Positions 16,574-24,414 of a stretch of 36,366 nt of DNA are shown here, one piece after another; within the stretch, counting starts at the first letter, position 1, and each line of letters opens with the position of its first letter. The DNA comes from Anabaena sp. CRKS33 (GTDB taxonomy: Bacteria > Cyanobacteriota > Cyanobacteriia > Cyanobacteriales > Nostocaceae). The position numbers and the translations under genes are program-made. The notes beneath the pieces are model-generated. The model was not told the origin of the DNA and made no database searches. It saw only the letters and a program-made list of their open reading frames with translations. Where the stretch lies: the NCBI GenBank assembly GCA_001672075.1, contig LJOT01000011.1, forward strand, positions 1 to 36,366, read 5' to 3'.

Positions 16574-18829
16574 ATGTATCAATTCCAGGTGACTGCATAT
16601 ACACAAACTGGTGAATCCATTGGTATCGTCGGTTCTACTCCCGAATTGGGATTGTGGGACATTACCAAATGTGTTCATCTCCGTACCAGTGGTGATTGCT
16701 ATCCTTTATGGTGGACAGATCAAGAAATTAACTTTCAGCCGTCTTTGGCCTTGAATAATTACCAAAAAGTCGAATACAAGTATGTACGCATTGATGCCCA
16801 AGGACATGGACAATGGGAAGCTATAGGTGCAAATCGCTGGTTACCAATTAATCCTGAAGAACAGTCCGGTACTATTGTTGTAGATGATGGTGTTTATGGT
16901 TATTTACAACCTTATGCCTTTGGTTATTTCAGTGAATATATTGACAATAAAACCCTAAAAAAAGAGTCATGCGGTCTGAAAATCGTCGTGATTGGCAGTT
17001 CTGTGGCTTTGGGACATAAAGCTTGGTTATTGAAAGGCTGGGCTTGGCTATTGGCACAGGATTTACAGCAAAAATATGGACATCAAGTCATAAATTTATC
17101 AGAGTCAGGCGCAAATGTCAGTAGAACCATCGCCAGATTTGCCTCCGTTGTCACTCCAGAAAAACCGGATGTAGTAATTATTGCCTTATCTTTGGGTAAC
17201 GAAGGGTTAGGCTATTGTTCTCCTCACGAAAGAAGGGCAGTACAGCGACGGTTTGAAAGTGGTTTGCAGCAGTTGGTAAAAATGACCCGGACACTGGGCG
17301 CACGTCCAATTTTAGGGGGAGTCTATCCCCATGGTGATTATTTACCCGAACATGATTGGTTGTTAAAGGATACACACAACCGAATGTTAAATTGGGATGT
17401 ACCGATTTTGGACTGGTTAGCAGCAGTAGATAACGGTTATGGACGTTGGCAAGAGGGGACATCCTTTGACTCGTCTCATCCTAATACCATAGGTCATCGG
17501 CTGATGTATGAGGCAATAGACCTGCGCCTGTTCCAAATTGAAAAAAATGAATTAACAAAAGAAAAACAACGCTTTTGGCAACCGAATGAATTCCCTATCT
17601 ACCTTGACAGTGCAGGTTTCTATGTCTGTGCTGTTGTTGAAGAGAAGAGTTTGCGGGTTAGAAATCCATCAAAACATAATTATACTATCGCTCCCTATTG
17701 GCAAGAATTACAAACCGGGCTGCAAAATCGGGCTGGGTTAATCCCAGGTATCTACATTACCAAAAATACTGAGAAAGGAATACTCCCTTTTTTTGCTGTG
17801 CAAGAGAATGGAACTATCTCTACAACTGTTAATATTCCCCCTGGTGCTGACTTGGAATATCACGCCGCTTTCAATCTTTTCGCGCCGAATAACTCCCAAG
17901 TTTTATTTTATGATGGGCAGCTGGGGATTTTACAACAGGATGAAGATCACCTCTGGATAATCAACGAATCAGATAATGAATACAATATCCAGCCCATGTG
18001 GCCGGAGATACGCAAAGCATTAAAAGCTATGCCGTCAGGTGTATACGAAGATCCCTTGTATCCTGATGCACCTTTTCGGACAATGATGATTGGTGAAGAT
18101 GGCTTAGAAAGTCGGGTCAAAGCACCACCGAAATCAGCGGTATTTTTGCAATATAAATGCAAATTGGCGGAAATTAGTCGGGTGGCGATTCTGCCTTTGG
18201 GCGATCGCTGTGCGGTGCGGATGTTATTGTATAAGATGGAATATGATGGTCCGGCTTTCCCTTTTGATTTGACTCGCACTACCAAGATTGCAGATATTGC
18301 AGATATCATCGAAAATCGTTTTTATGATATGTGGAATCCTTATTTGCTGCATTACAAGGCCGAGGAACGCAGAATTTACCACAGTAAGTGGGGGGGATTA
18401 TCTTTTGCCCATGAAGTCGAAGATACGGAAGACCCTGTTAACGATATGTCTCCCGTCTATGAAAGGATGCGTGTTCGTTATACAGCACGTTCTCAAAGGT
18501 TTTGGTACGCACTCCAGCACTGTGATCAGGTGCTTTTTGTCCGCACGGGTATTGCTGATAGAGATGGGGTGATTGATTTACTTCACAAACTGGAAAAACA
18601 ATGTCAAGGTAAGCCGTTTCAATTGTTGATTCTTTCTCCCCAATCTTCTGATGAGTTCTCAAATTTGCCTCATGTATTGCATTACAATTTTGAGTTTAAT
18701 CCTGATCGAATGTATGATGATTTGGGGTATTGGATGTACTGTACAGATGTGATGCGGGGGATTTTAGAATCTTTGGGTGTGTCCAGTAAAAACCTGTTTT
18801 GGTGTCCACCAAATCCGCCGAAGAACTAA
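16574..18829 (+). CDS. Four-part protein: CBM20, SGNH hydrolase, duplicated beta module, DUF1796
   Basis: A 751-residue protein without signal peptide or membrane segment, so probably cytoplasmic. Residues 1-105 are a CBM20 starch/glycogen-binding domain (IVGSTPELGLWDITKCVHL, VEYKYVRID, WEAIGANRWLPI). Residues about 135-320 are an SGNH/GDSL hydrolase: block I VIGSSVALG with Ser143, block II ESGANVS, block III LSLGNEG, and the Asp299/His302 pair in FDSSHPNTIGH. Residues about 343-530 contain two similar units of about 85 residues. Residues about 535-751 match DUF1796, a putative papain-like cysteine peptidase group, with ILPLGDRCAVRMLLY (Cys546) and PAFPFDLTRT. A glycogen-associated esterase, acyltransferase or peptidase is inferred; the substrate is unknown. 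It is not in an operon. Confidence 0.85.
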   Translation: MYQFQVTAYTQTGESIGIVGSTPELGLWDITKCVHLRTSGDCYPLWWTDQEINFQPSLALNNYQKVEYKYVRIDAQGHGQWEAIGANRWLPINPEEQSGTIVVDDGVYGYLQPYAFGYFSEYIDNKTLKKESCGLKIVVIGSSVALGHKAWLLKGWAWLLAQDLQQKYGHQVINLSESGANVSRTIARFASVVTPEKPDVVIIALSLGNEGLGYCSPHERRAVQRRFESGLQQLVKMTRTLGARPILGGVYPHGDYLPEHDWLLKDTHNRMLNWDVPILDWLAAVDNGYGRWQEGTSFDSSHPNTIGHRLMYEAIDLRLFQIEKNELTKEKQRFWQPNEFPIYLDSAGFYVCAVVEEKSLRVRNPSKHNYTIAPYWQELQTGLQNRAGLIPGIYITKNTEKGILPFFAVQENGTISTTVNIPPGADLEYHAAFNLFAPNNSQVLFYDGQLGILQQDEDHLWIINESDNEYNIQPMWPEIRKALKAMPSGVYEDPLYPDAPFRTMMIGEDGLESRVKAPPKSAVFLQYKCKLAEISRVAILPLGDRCAVRMLLYKMEYDGPAFPFDLTRTTKIADIADIIENRFYDMWNPYLLHYKAEERRIYHSKWGGLSFAHEVEDTEDPVNDMSPVYERMRVRYTARSQRFWYALQHCDQVLFVRTGIADRDGVIDLLHKLEKQCQGKPFQLLILSPQSSDEFSNLPHVLHYNFEFNPDRMYDDLGYWMYCTDVMRGILESLGVSSKNLFWCPPNPPKN

Positions 18830-18907
18830 ATATCTGGCGTTGCATTTTGAAATTTGAGATGTGAGATTTTCCAATTTCATGTTTCAATGTAGCAACGCCA
18901 AATATCT
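18828..18907. repeat. Imperfect inverted repeat after the CBM20-SGNH gene
   Basis: AAATATCTGGCGTTGC, starting at the stop codon, is matched by the inverted GCAACGCCAAATATCT about 50 bases later (14 of 16 pair). It could act as the transcript end or be a small miniature element. The rest of the gap to 19216 is AT-rich, with a weak AGCGATA/TATCGCT pair at 18973-19003 and no gene that I can see. Confidence 0.5.
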
Positions 18908-19216
18908 ATAGTAGAGTACGTTATCAATAAACAGATTTTTGATATTTAACGCACTCTATAAATATACTGATGAGCGATATCTTCGACAAATGTAGCTATC
19001 GCTATCAATCCCAAGGCTTATGTACAGAATTACTGAGTAGATTAATATGATTAATATAAGTAAGTAAAAAAATCAATTTTCCTGTATCTATGCTGACATT
19101 TTAGCGCGGTAATACATGAATTATTGCTAATTTTAATTTAAATATTAGAAGTTGTTAATTAATATTAAATTATTGAATTTGATACACGCTACGATATATA
19201 ATCGCATATCGCATAA

Positions 19217-19936
19217 GGAGGTGCAGATGAAAACATTAGTGCTTTTATAAAAGCTGATGAAAAAACTAAATTTGAAGTAATTGATATAAATCGCATAAAA
19301 GTAGATTATATTGACAGAACATATAAAAAAATAGAACCTTTAAATCCTCTAGAAAGTTATCAAAATCCAGAAGAAAATCCTGTCACTCTAGAAATAGTTC
19401 AAAAAAATGGAGTTGTTAAAATAGAGAAGCCTTTTGAGGCGTATATGTTGTTACTTCGCCCCAAAAGTATCTATGATTTATTTGAAAAATATCGATTTGC
19501 CCTTTTTTATAAAAACGTCAGAAATCCTCTACTTCAATCACAATTCAATGAAGATATAGAAAAAACAGCGGTGGACAATCCTGCCTATTTTTGGTACTAC
19601 AATAATGGCATTACAGCAATTACTTATTTCTTGCCTACTATTCGCAGAAAAGCTGAACAAATAGAACTAACAGGATTGCAAATTATTAATGGCGCACAAA
19701 CTGTTTATGCCATTTACCAAGCCTACAAAGATGCCTCACCAACGAAGCGCAAGCAGATGGATGGTGAATCTTTAGTGACTTTACGCTTATTGAAATCAGG
19801 CGGAAAAGATTTTGATTTGAATGTTACGAGGTATACTAATTCCCAAAATCCTGTAGATGATAGAGATTTTTGTGCTAATGACGACATACAAATAATGCTT
19901 CCCCCTCATCTGATTTTGTCCCGCAAACCCCTTTAG
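19217..19936 (+). pseudogene. Truncated AIPR-family (abortive infection) protein remnant
   Basis: A single open frame of about 239 codons matches the middle of an AIPR protein: DENISAFIKADEKTKFEV, NPAYFWYYNNGITAI, LTGLQIINGAQTVYAIYQA and VTRYTNSQNPVDDRDFCAND. An in-frame stop (19214-19216) precedes the first recognisable codon and no start codon exists, so the N-terminal part (a few hundred residues in full-length homologues) is gone. At the other end similarity stops near 19890 and the frame runs into antitoxin DNA before a TAG at 19934. An ATG at 19445 could start a 163-residue piece, but that would begin inside the domain. AIPR proteins are found in phage-defence loci; this one should be inactive. 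Confidence 0.8.
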
Positions 19937-20052
19937 CCCAAAAATTATGGGAAATTCGACAACGAGCCATAAAGGCTGGTTTGCGACTGCTCAACGAGGA
20001 CGAAATTGAACAGGAACTGGCTGCACGTCGAGGTGGATTCTGTGAGTCGTAA
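19878..20052 (+). pseudogene. Broken antitoxin of a PIN toxin pair
   Basis: From 19897 to 20052 one frame reads as a typical small cyanobacterial antitoxin (SDFVPQTPLAQKLWEIRQRA, LLNEDEIEQELAARRGG). A plausible start is the ATG at 19878, but it leads to a stop after five codons because of one extra base in the run TACAAATAAT; deleting one A restores a continuous reading MTTYNNASPSSDFV. The start lies within the AIPR remnant, at the deletion junction. Its stop overlaps the GTG of the broken toxin by 11 bases, the coupling expected of a toxin-antitoxin pair. A sequencing error in the A-run cannot be excluded. Confidence 0.6.
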
Positions 20053-20360
20053 GAAGACATACTTAGACTCTGGTGTACTCATTACCGCCTTTCAGGGTAC
20101 ACAGTCAGTCAGCTTTTAACAAGCAACAAGACGAAATAGAATTTTACGAAACCTTTTTTAATGCGGTCATTTACTGGGCGACTGATTTAGAACAAATTAT
20201 CCAAAATGCTCAACAGATTGCCTCTACTTACGGTTTAGCTGCCATGGATGCGATTCATGTTGCGGCTGCTTTGCAAATTCAAGCCGATCAACTGATTACT
20301 ACAGAAAAGCTAACCAAACCAATTCACCGAGTTACAGAAATTCAAGTTATTTCAATCTAA
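20042..20360 (+). pseudogene. Broken PIN-domain toxin
   Basis: The N-terminal piece starts at GTG 20042 and reads VSRKKTYLDSGVLITAFQGT, with the first PIN aspartate, and stops at 20117. The C-terminal piece continues in another frame from about 20113 (FNKQQDEIEFYETFFNAVIY, ATDLEQIIQNAQQIAS, LAAMDAIHVAAALQIQADQL) to the stop at 20358. Comparison with intact members suggests about 40 residues, including the conserved middle acidic residue, have been lost together with the reading frame. The product should therefore be inactive. A GTG at 20073 could express the C-terminal piece alone, but with an unrelated N-terminus. Confidence 0.75.
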
Positions 20361-20382
20361 TAGCGATCGCTATTAGATTGAA
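20351..20382. repeat. Perfect 32-bp palindrome centred on a HIP1 site
   Basis: The two 16-base halves are exact complements with no loop; the left half is TTCAATCTAATAGCGA and the centre is GCGATCGC. It overlaps the stop codon of the broken toxin and abuts the -35 box of the next promoter, so it could act as terminator, operator, or both. Confidence 0.85.
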
Positions 20383-20411
20383 TTGGGAGCAATCAGGCTT
20401 TTGGGTATAAT
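20383..20411 (+). promoter_or_regulatory. Sigma-70-type promoter of the intact antitoxin-toxin pair
   Basis: TATAAT at 20406-20411 is preceded, after exactly 17 bases, by TTGGGA at 20383-20388. Transcription would begin near 20418, about 40 bases before the antitoxin ATG. The -35 box touches the end of the 32-bp palindrome, a likely place for autorepression. Confidence 0.6.
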
Positions 20412-20459
20412 GAGGTGAGGTAGCCATACCCTTAGAGTTTTCTTTGGAGTCTAAAACCG

Positions 20460-20684
20460 ATGGAAGTTAAAGAGATTAAAATTTATGTTGATGCAGAAGC
20501 TGCAAAGGTTTATGAATCAGCCGTATTTGATGAGCGTCAAAAAATCAATGTTATCCTTAGCTTAAGACTCAAAGAACTCGCCAGACAGCGCCGACCACTT
20601 GAAGAAGTGATGAGTGATATCAGTCGCAAGGCAAAAGCCAGAGGACTAACTCCAGAAATTTTGAATAACTTGTTAAATGAATAA
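20460..20684 (+). CDS. Antitoxin, putative ribbon-helix-helix type
   Basis: A 74-residue protein with one short strand-like segment (EIKIYVDAEAAKVYES) followed by helices (INVILSLRLKELARQ and PLEEVMSDISRKAKARGL), compatible with a DNA-binding N-terminus and a toxin-binding C-terminus. I do not recognise the exact family. Its role as antitoxin rests on size and on its coupling to the PIN gene: the toxin ATG lies inside its last codons (8-base overlap). It probably represses its own promoter through the adjoining palindrome. Confidence 0.75.
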   Translation: MEVKEIKIYVDAEAAKVYESAVFDERQKINVILSLRLKELARQRRPLEEVMSDISRKAKARGLTPEILNNLLNE

Positions 20685-21147
20685 CGTGCGATATGTTTTG
20701 GATACAAATGTGATTATTAGTGCTTTATTATTTGAAGGTAGCAAGCCTGACTTAGCACTCAAATTTGTACTGCAAAATGGCAGTATTTTACTATCACTAG
20801 AATTAATTGTAGAAATTGATGAAGTTTTAAGTCGTACAAAATTTAAGAAATACATTACAGATGAGGAAAAAGAAGAGTTTTTAGAAGGTTTGCTAGATAG
20901 GGGAATATTGATTGAAGTAGTTGATGTTGTCAAAGAATGTCGTGATCCTAAAGATGATATAATTTTAGAATTATCACTGAGTGGCAAAGCTGACTTGATC
21001 ATTAGTGGAGATAAGGATCTATTGGTTCTCAATCCATTTCGCTCAATAGAAATACTATCTGTTGAGCAGTTCTTGAAAAGCATTGATGACTATCTACCAA
21101 ACAATGAGGCATCATCAATCACAGCACCCAACCAGATGATAGGCTAA
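20677..21147 (+). CDS. PIN-domain toxin (putative ribonuclease)
   Basis: A 156-residue PIN nuclease of the COG1569 type. The acidic site is intact: Asp9 in YVLDTNVIISALL, Glu46 in LELIVEIDEVL, Asp93/Asp94 in CRDPKDDIILELS and Asp112/Asp114 in ISGDKDLLVLNP. Such toxins cleave RNA in a metal-dependent way and are held inactive by the upstream antitoxin. The last 20 residues (NNEASSITAPNQMIG) go beyond the usual domain. It ends three bases from the convergent acyl-CoA synthetase gene. The pair is intact, in contrast to the broken pair just upstream. Confidence 0.88.
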   Translation: MNNVRYVLDTNVIISALLFEGSKPDLALKFVLQNGSILLSLELIVEIDEVLSRTKFKKYITDEEKEEFLEGLLDRGILIEVVDVVKECRDPKDDIILELSLSGKADLIISGDKDLLVLNPFRSIEILSVEQFLKSIDDYLPNNEASSITAPNQMIG

Positions 21148-21150
21148 ACT

Positions 21151-22659
21151 CTAGCCTGAAGGTGAGCAAAATAGTTCAACCACCTGGGGTTTAGTTACTT
21201 TCCCCATGGCATTACGTGGTAATTCCTCAACTATTATCATTCGAGTTGGGATTTTATAAACTGCCAATTGCTCCTTTGCCCAAATCCTCAAAGATTCTAA
21301 TGTTAACTGACGTTGTGGTAATAATACTAAAGCCGCACAAACTCGCTGCCCCCATTCTAAATCAACCACCCCAACCACTGCACATTCTTGAATATCTGGA
21401 TGATTTCTTAACACTTCTTCAATTTCTAAAGCAGAAACTTTATACCCTCCCGTTTTGATGATATCTACGCTCATTCGGCCTAAAATGCGGTAGTTGCCAT
21501 TCTCAACTATTGCGGTATCTCCAGTACAAAACCAGCCGTCTCTAAATGCCTTTTCCGTTGCTTGGGGGTTTTGCCAATATTCTAAAAACACTCCAGGGCT
21601 TTTGACTTGGATTTCCCCTGGTGTTCCTGATGACACTAATTCCCCACTCTCATCTACTAATCGTACTTCTACTTGCGGTAAAGGTTGACCAACGTATCCC
21701 GCGTATCTTTGACCATGTAAAGAATTGGATAGCGCCATACCAATTTCCGTCATTCCATAGCGTTCCAGGAGAAAATGACCACTAATGCTTTGCCATTTTT
21801 CTAACACTTGCACTGGTAAAGCCGCTGAACCAGAAACCATCAAACGGATTTTTTTACACCCTGCTCCCATGCTTGTTTGACGTTCTTGAGTAGCATTTTC
21901 CCAAGCAGTAATCAATTTTACATAAATTGTCGGTACTGCCATAAATAGGGTTAAGTCTCCGTCACAAATGCGATTCCAAACGATTTGGGCATCAAATTTA
22001 CTGAATATGTGACACTCAGCCCCTGCCCATAAAGCACAGGTGAGGACGTTGATAATACCGTGAATATGATGTAAAGGTAGTATATTTAAAATGCGGTCAT
22101 TCGATGTCCATTCCCAAGCAGTGGTTAAACTTGTTACTTGAGATTGAATATGCTCATGGGTTGTCACGACACCCTTGGGTTTACCCGTTGTCCCACTGGT
22201 ATAGAGAATTAATGCCCGTCTTTTAAGATCTACATTTGGTAAAGTGGTAACATGATTTGGCAATGTTTGTGAGGTGAGAATCAAGGGTAAATTTTTCTCA
22301 GTAGCGATCGCTCCTACTGTATCCCCAAATTGGGGATCAGCAACAATAATTGATACTCCTGAATTTGTAATCACATACTCCAATTCTCGACGAGGGTGAG
22401 AAACACACAGCGGTACTGCTATGCCTCCAGCCCGCCAAATTCCCCACTGAGTAGCCACATACTCAAACCCTGGGGAGATGAGAAAAGCCACTCTCTGTTC
22501 TTGTAAGTCCTCTGTATCCTGAAGCAGAGTTGTGGCAATTAGACTAGAAATATGCAGTAAATTACGATAGCTAAATCCTCCTTTATCTGTCACAATTGCT
22601 ATCTTGTTGTTATGTTGTTCAGCACGAGTAATCAAAGGTAGATTCACTTTTTTTACCAA
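21151..22659 (-). CDS. Acyl-CoA synthetase, malonyl-CoA synthetase-like
   Basis: A 502-residue adenylate-forming enzyme that activates a carboxylate with ATP and CoA. The P-loop is YTSGTTGKPKG (153-163); RYGMTEIGMA, DGWFCTGDTA, GRMSVDIIKTGGYKVSALEIEE and the C-terminal catalytic Lys487 in RNAMGKVTK follow in order. The segment LPLHHIHGIINVLTCALWAGA resembles the MatB/ACSF3 group, which makes malonyl- or methylmalonyl-CoA; a short-chain substrate is thus possible but not proved. The length is typical for MatB-like enzymes. No partner gene is adjacent. Confidence 0.85.
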   Translation of the reverse strand: MVKKVNLPLITRAEQHNNKIAIVTDKGGFSYRNLLHISSLIATTLLQDTEDLQEQRVAFLISPGFEYVATQWGIWRAGGIAVPLCVSHPRRELEYVITNSGVSIIVADPQFGDTVGAIATEKNLPLILTSQTLPNHVTTLPNVDLKRRALILYTSGTTGKPKGVVTTHEHIQSQVTSLTTAWEWTSNDRILNILPLHHIHGIINVLTCALWAGAECHIFSKFDAQIVWNRICDGDLTLFMAVPTIYVKLITAWENATQERQTSMGAGCKKIRLMVSGSAALPVQVLEKWQSISGHFLLERYGMTEIGMALSNSLHGQRYAGYVGQPLPQVEVRLVDESGELVSSGTPGEIQVKSPGVFLEYWQNPQATEKAFRDGWFCTGDTAIVENGNYRILGRMSVDIIKTGGYKVSALEIEEVLRNHPDIQECAVVGVVDLEWGQRVCAALVLLPQRQLTLESLRIWAKEQLAVYKIPTRMIIVEELPRNAMGKVTKPQVVELFCSPSG

Positions 22660-23420
22660 TTTTTCACCAGTTTATGATTGATACTGACTAGACAGAAACT
22701 TTTCTGTCAAACTGGAAATCACAAAAGTAATTTCTTAGTTCTGCGCTCCAGGTATGTTAAAGATTTTAACGTTTTATTGATCACAAAATATTATCAATAT
22801 TTTCATATTTTAAGAAATCGCCAAAAGCTTTGTTAAATCAAGGTTTCATCTTTTAGGTTACTCAAAACGACAGGAAGGAAGAAATAAAAAATCAAAAAAT
22901 TTGGCGCAGACTGATCAAGAAATGGTACAATAAGCAGAAATCGCTTATGCAAAAACTGGCTATATCTATACTGTATATCTGATGTAACCTAATCTAATTG
23001 TTATTCGTGTACGTGAATGTTATGAGTGTAAACTTTTGATTCGACTGAGTATATTTCTATGTTATTTATCGCATTAATTAGTGTTTAAACTGCATATTTT
23101 TGTAGCAGCTAGGATTTTTTAATCCTCAGTTATTGAATATTTAACTGGAGTTTAAAAACAGGATCTTTTGCTTAAATATTTGATAAAGTTTTCATAGAAA
23201 AAACCTATTTATGAGAAAATTTAAAAAAAAATATCTGACAGACAATAAACATTTATGAGAAAGTAGAGATATTCCATGAAAGGTCGCTACAGCTAAATTC
23301 ATACTTGGTTTCAGTAACCCTAAAACTCAATAGAAACTTATTGAATAGACATCTGATTTTTGGACAAAAAGAATAATTATGTGTACTATAAAAAAGAATA
23401 ATATGACGGTTAAGGAAAGT
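22660..23420. other. Long AT-rich intergenic region with one hairpin
   Basis: These 761 bases between the divergent synthetase and uxs genes hold no gene I can support. The only clear structure is a 6-bp stem with a TTTT loop (AGGATT/AATCCT, 23111-23126). In-frame ATGs at 23379 and 23403 precede the chosen uxs start but lack ribosome sites. The length suggests a regulated promoter or long leader for the sugar-nucleotide operon. Confidence 0.5.
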
Positions 23421-24353
23421 ATGAGAATTTTAGTCACGGGCGGTGCGGGGTTTATCGGTTCTCATTTGATTGATAGATTAATGAATGATGGTCATGAAGT
23501 CATCTGTTTGGATAATTTCTATACAGGAAAGAAACATAATCTCCGCCAATGGTTAGATCATCCCAATTTTGAACTGATACGTCATGATATCACCGAACCA
23601 ATTCGCTTAGAAGTTGATCAAGTTTATCATCTGGCTTGTCCCGCTTCTCCAGTGCATTATCAGTACAACCCGATTAAAACTGTAAAAACTAATGTTATTG
23701 GAACACTGAATATGTTAGGTTTAGCTAAACGGGTGAAAGCGAGATTTTTATTAGCCTCCACCAGTGAAGTCTACGGAGATCCAGAAGTTCATCCCCAAAC
23801 GGAGGATTATCGAGGTAGTGTCAATCCCATTGGTATTCGTTCATGTTATGACGAAGGAAAAAGAATGGCGGAAACCTTAGCATTTGATTATCACAGAGAG
23901 AATAAAGTTGATATTCGCGTCGCTAGGATATTCAATACCTATGGACCGAGAATGCTGGAAAATGATGGGCGAGTAGTCAGTAATTTTGTCGCCCAAGCAT
24001 TACGAGGTATTCCTTTAACTGTTTATGGTGAAGGTCAACAAACTCGCAGTTTTTGCTATGTTTCTGACTTAGTGAATGGATTAATGCGATTAATGAATGG
24101 TGAACATACAGGACCCATAAATCTGGGTAATCCTGATGAATACACTATTTTAGAATTAGCTCAAGCTGTGCAAAACTTGATTAATCCAGATGCAGAAATT
24201 AAATTTGAACCCCTACCTGCTGATGATCCCCGTCGTCGTCGTCCTGATATCACTAAAGCACAAACTTTATTAAATTGGGAACCTACTATTCCCCTCCAAG
24301 ACGGGTTAAAGCTAATGATCGAAGATTTCCGTCAACGGTTTCAACAGGTTTAG
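23421..24353 (+). CDS. uxs: UDP-glucuronate decarboxylase (UDP-xylose synthase)
   Basis: A 310-residue extended SDR enzyme that decarboxylates UDP-glucuronate to UDP-xylose. The NAD site is [12 protein letters not shown] (Gly7-Gly13). The catalytic region is [17 protein letters not shown] (Thr114, Glu116) with Tyr143 and Lys147 in [12 protein letters not shown]. The [11 protein letters not shown] and [11 protein letters not shown] blocks are those of UXS rather than of GalE. The start at 23421 has a strong AAGGA at 5-9 bases and gives the usual MRILVTGG opening; two upstream in-frame ATGs were rejected. ugd follows after 61 bases and supplies its substrate, so the two form an operon for exopolysaccharide precursors. 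Confidence 0.92.
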   Translation: MRILVTGGAGFIGSHLIDRLMNDGHEVICLDNFYTGKKHNLRQWLDHPNFELIRHDITEPIRLEVDQVYHLACPASPVHYQYNPIKTVKTNVIGTLNMLGLAKRVKARFLLASTSEVYGDPEVHPQTEDYRGSVNPIGIRSCYDEGKRMAETLAFDYHRENKVDIRVARIFNTYGPRMLENDGRVVSNFVAQALRGIPLTVYGEGQQTRSFCYVSDLVNGLMRLMNGEHTGPINLGNPDEYTILELAQAVQNLINPDAEIKFEPLPADDPRRRRPDITKAQTLLNWEPTIPLQDGLKLMIEDFRQRFQQV

Positions 24354-24414
24354 CAGTGCTAAATCCCATTGATTCGCTTCCTTGACTGACAACTTTAAAA
24401 AAAGGATTTCAAAA

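Noticed and set aside
20073..20360. 95-codon frame beginning GTG, read as an intact PIN protein
   Set aside because: Its first 14 residues are out-of-frame toxin sequence; the real N-terminus with the first Asp is in another frame, so the gene is broken.
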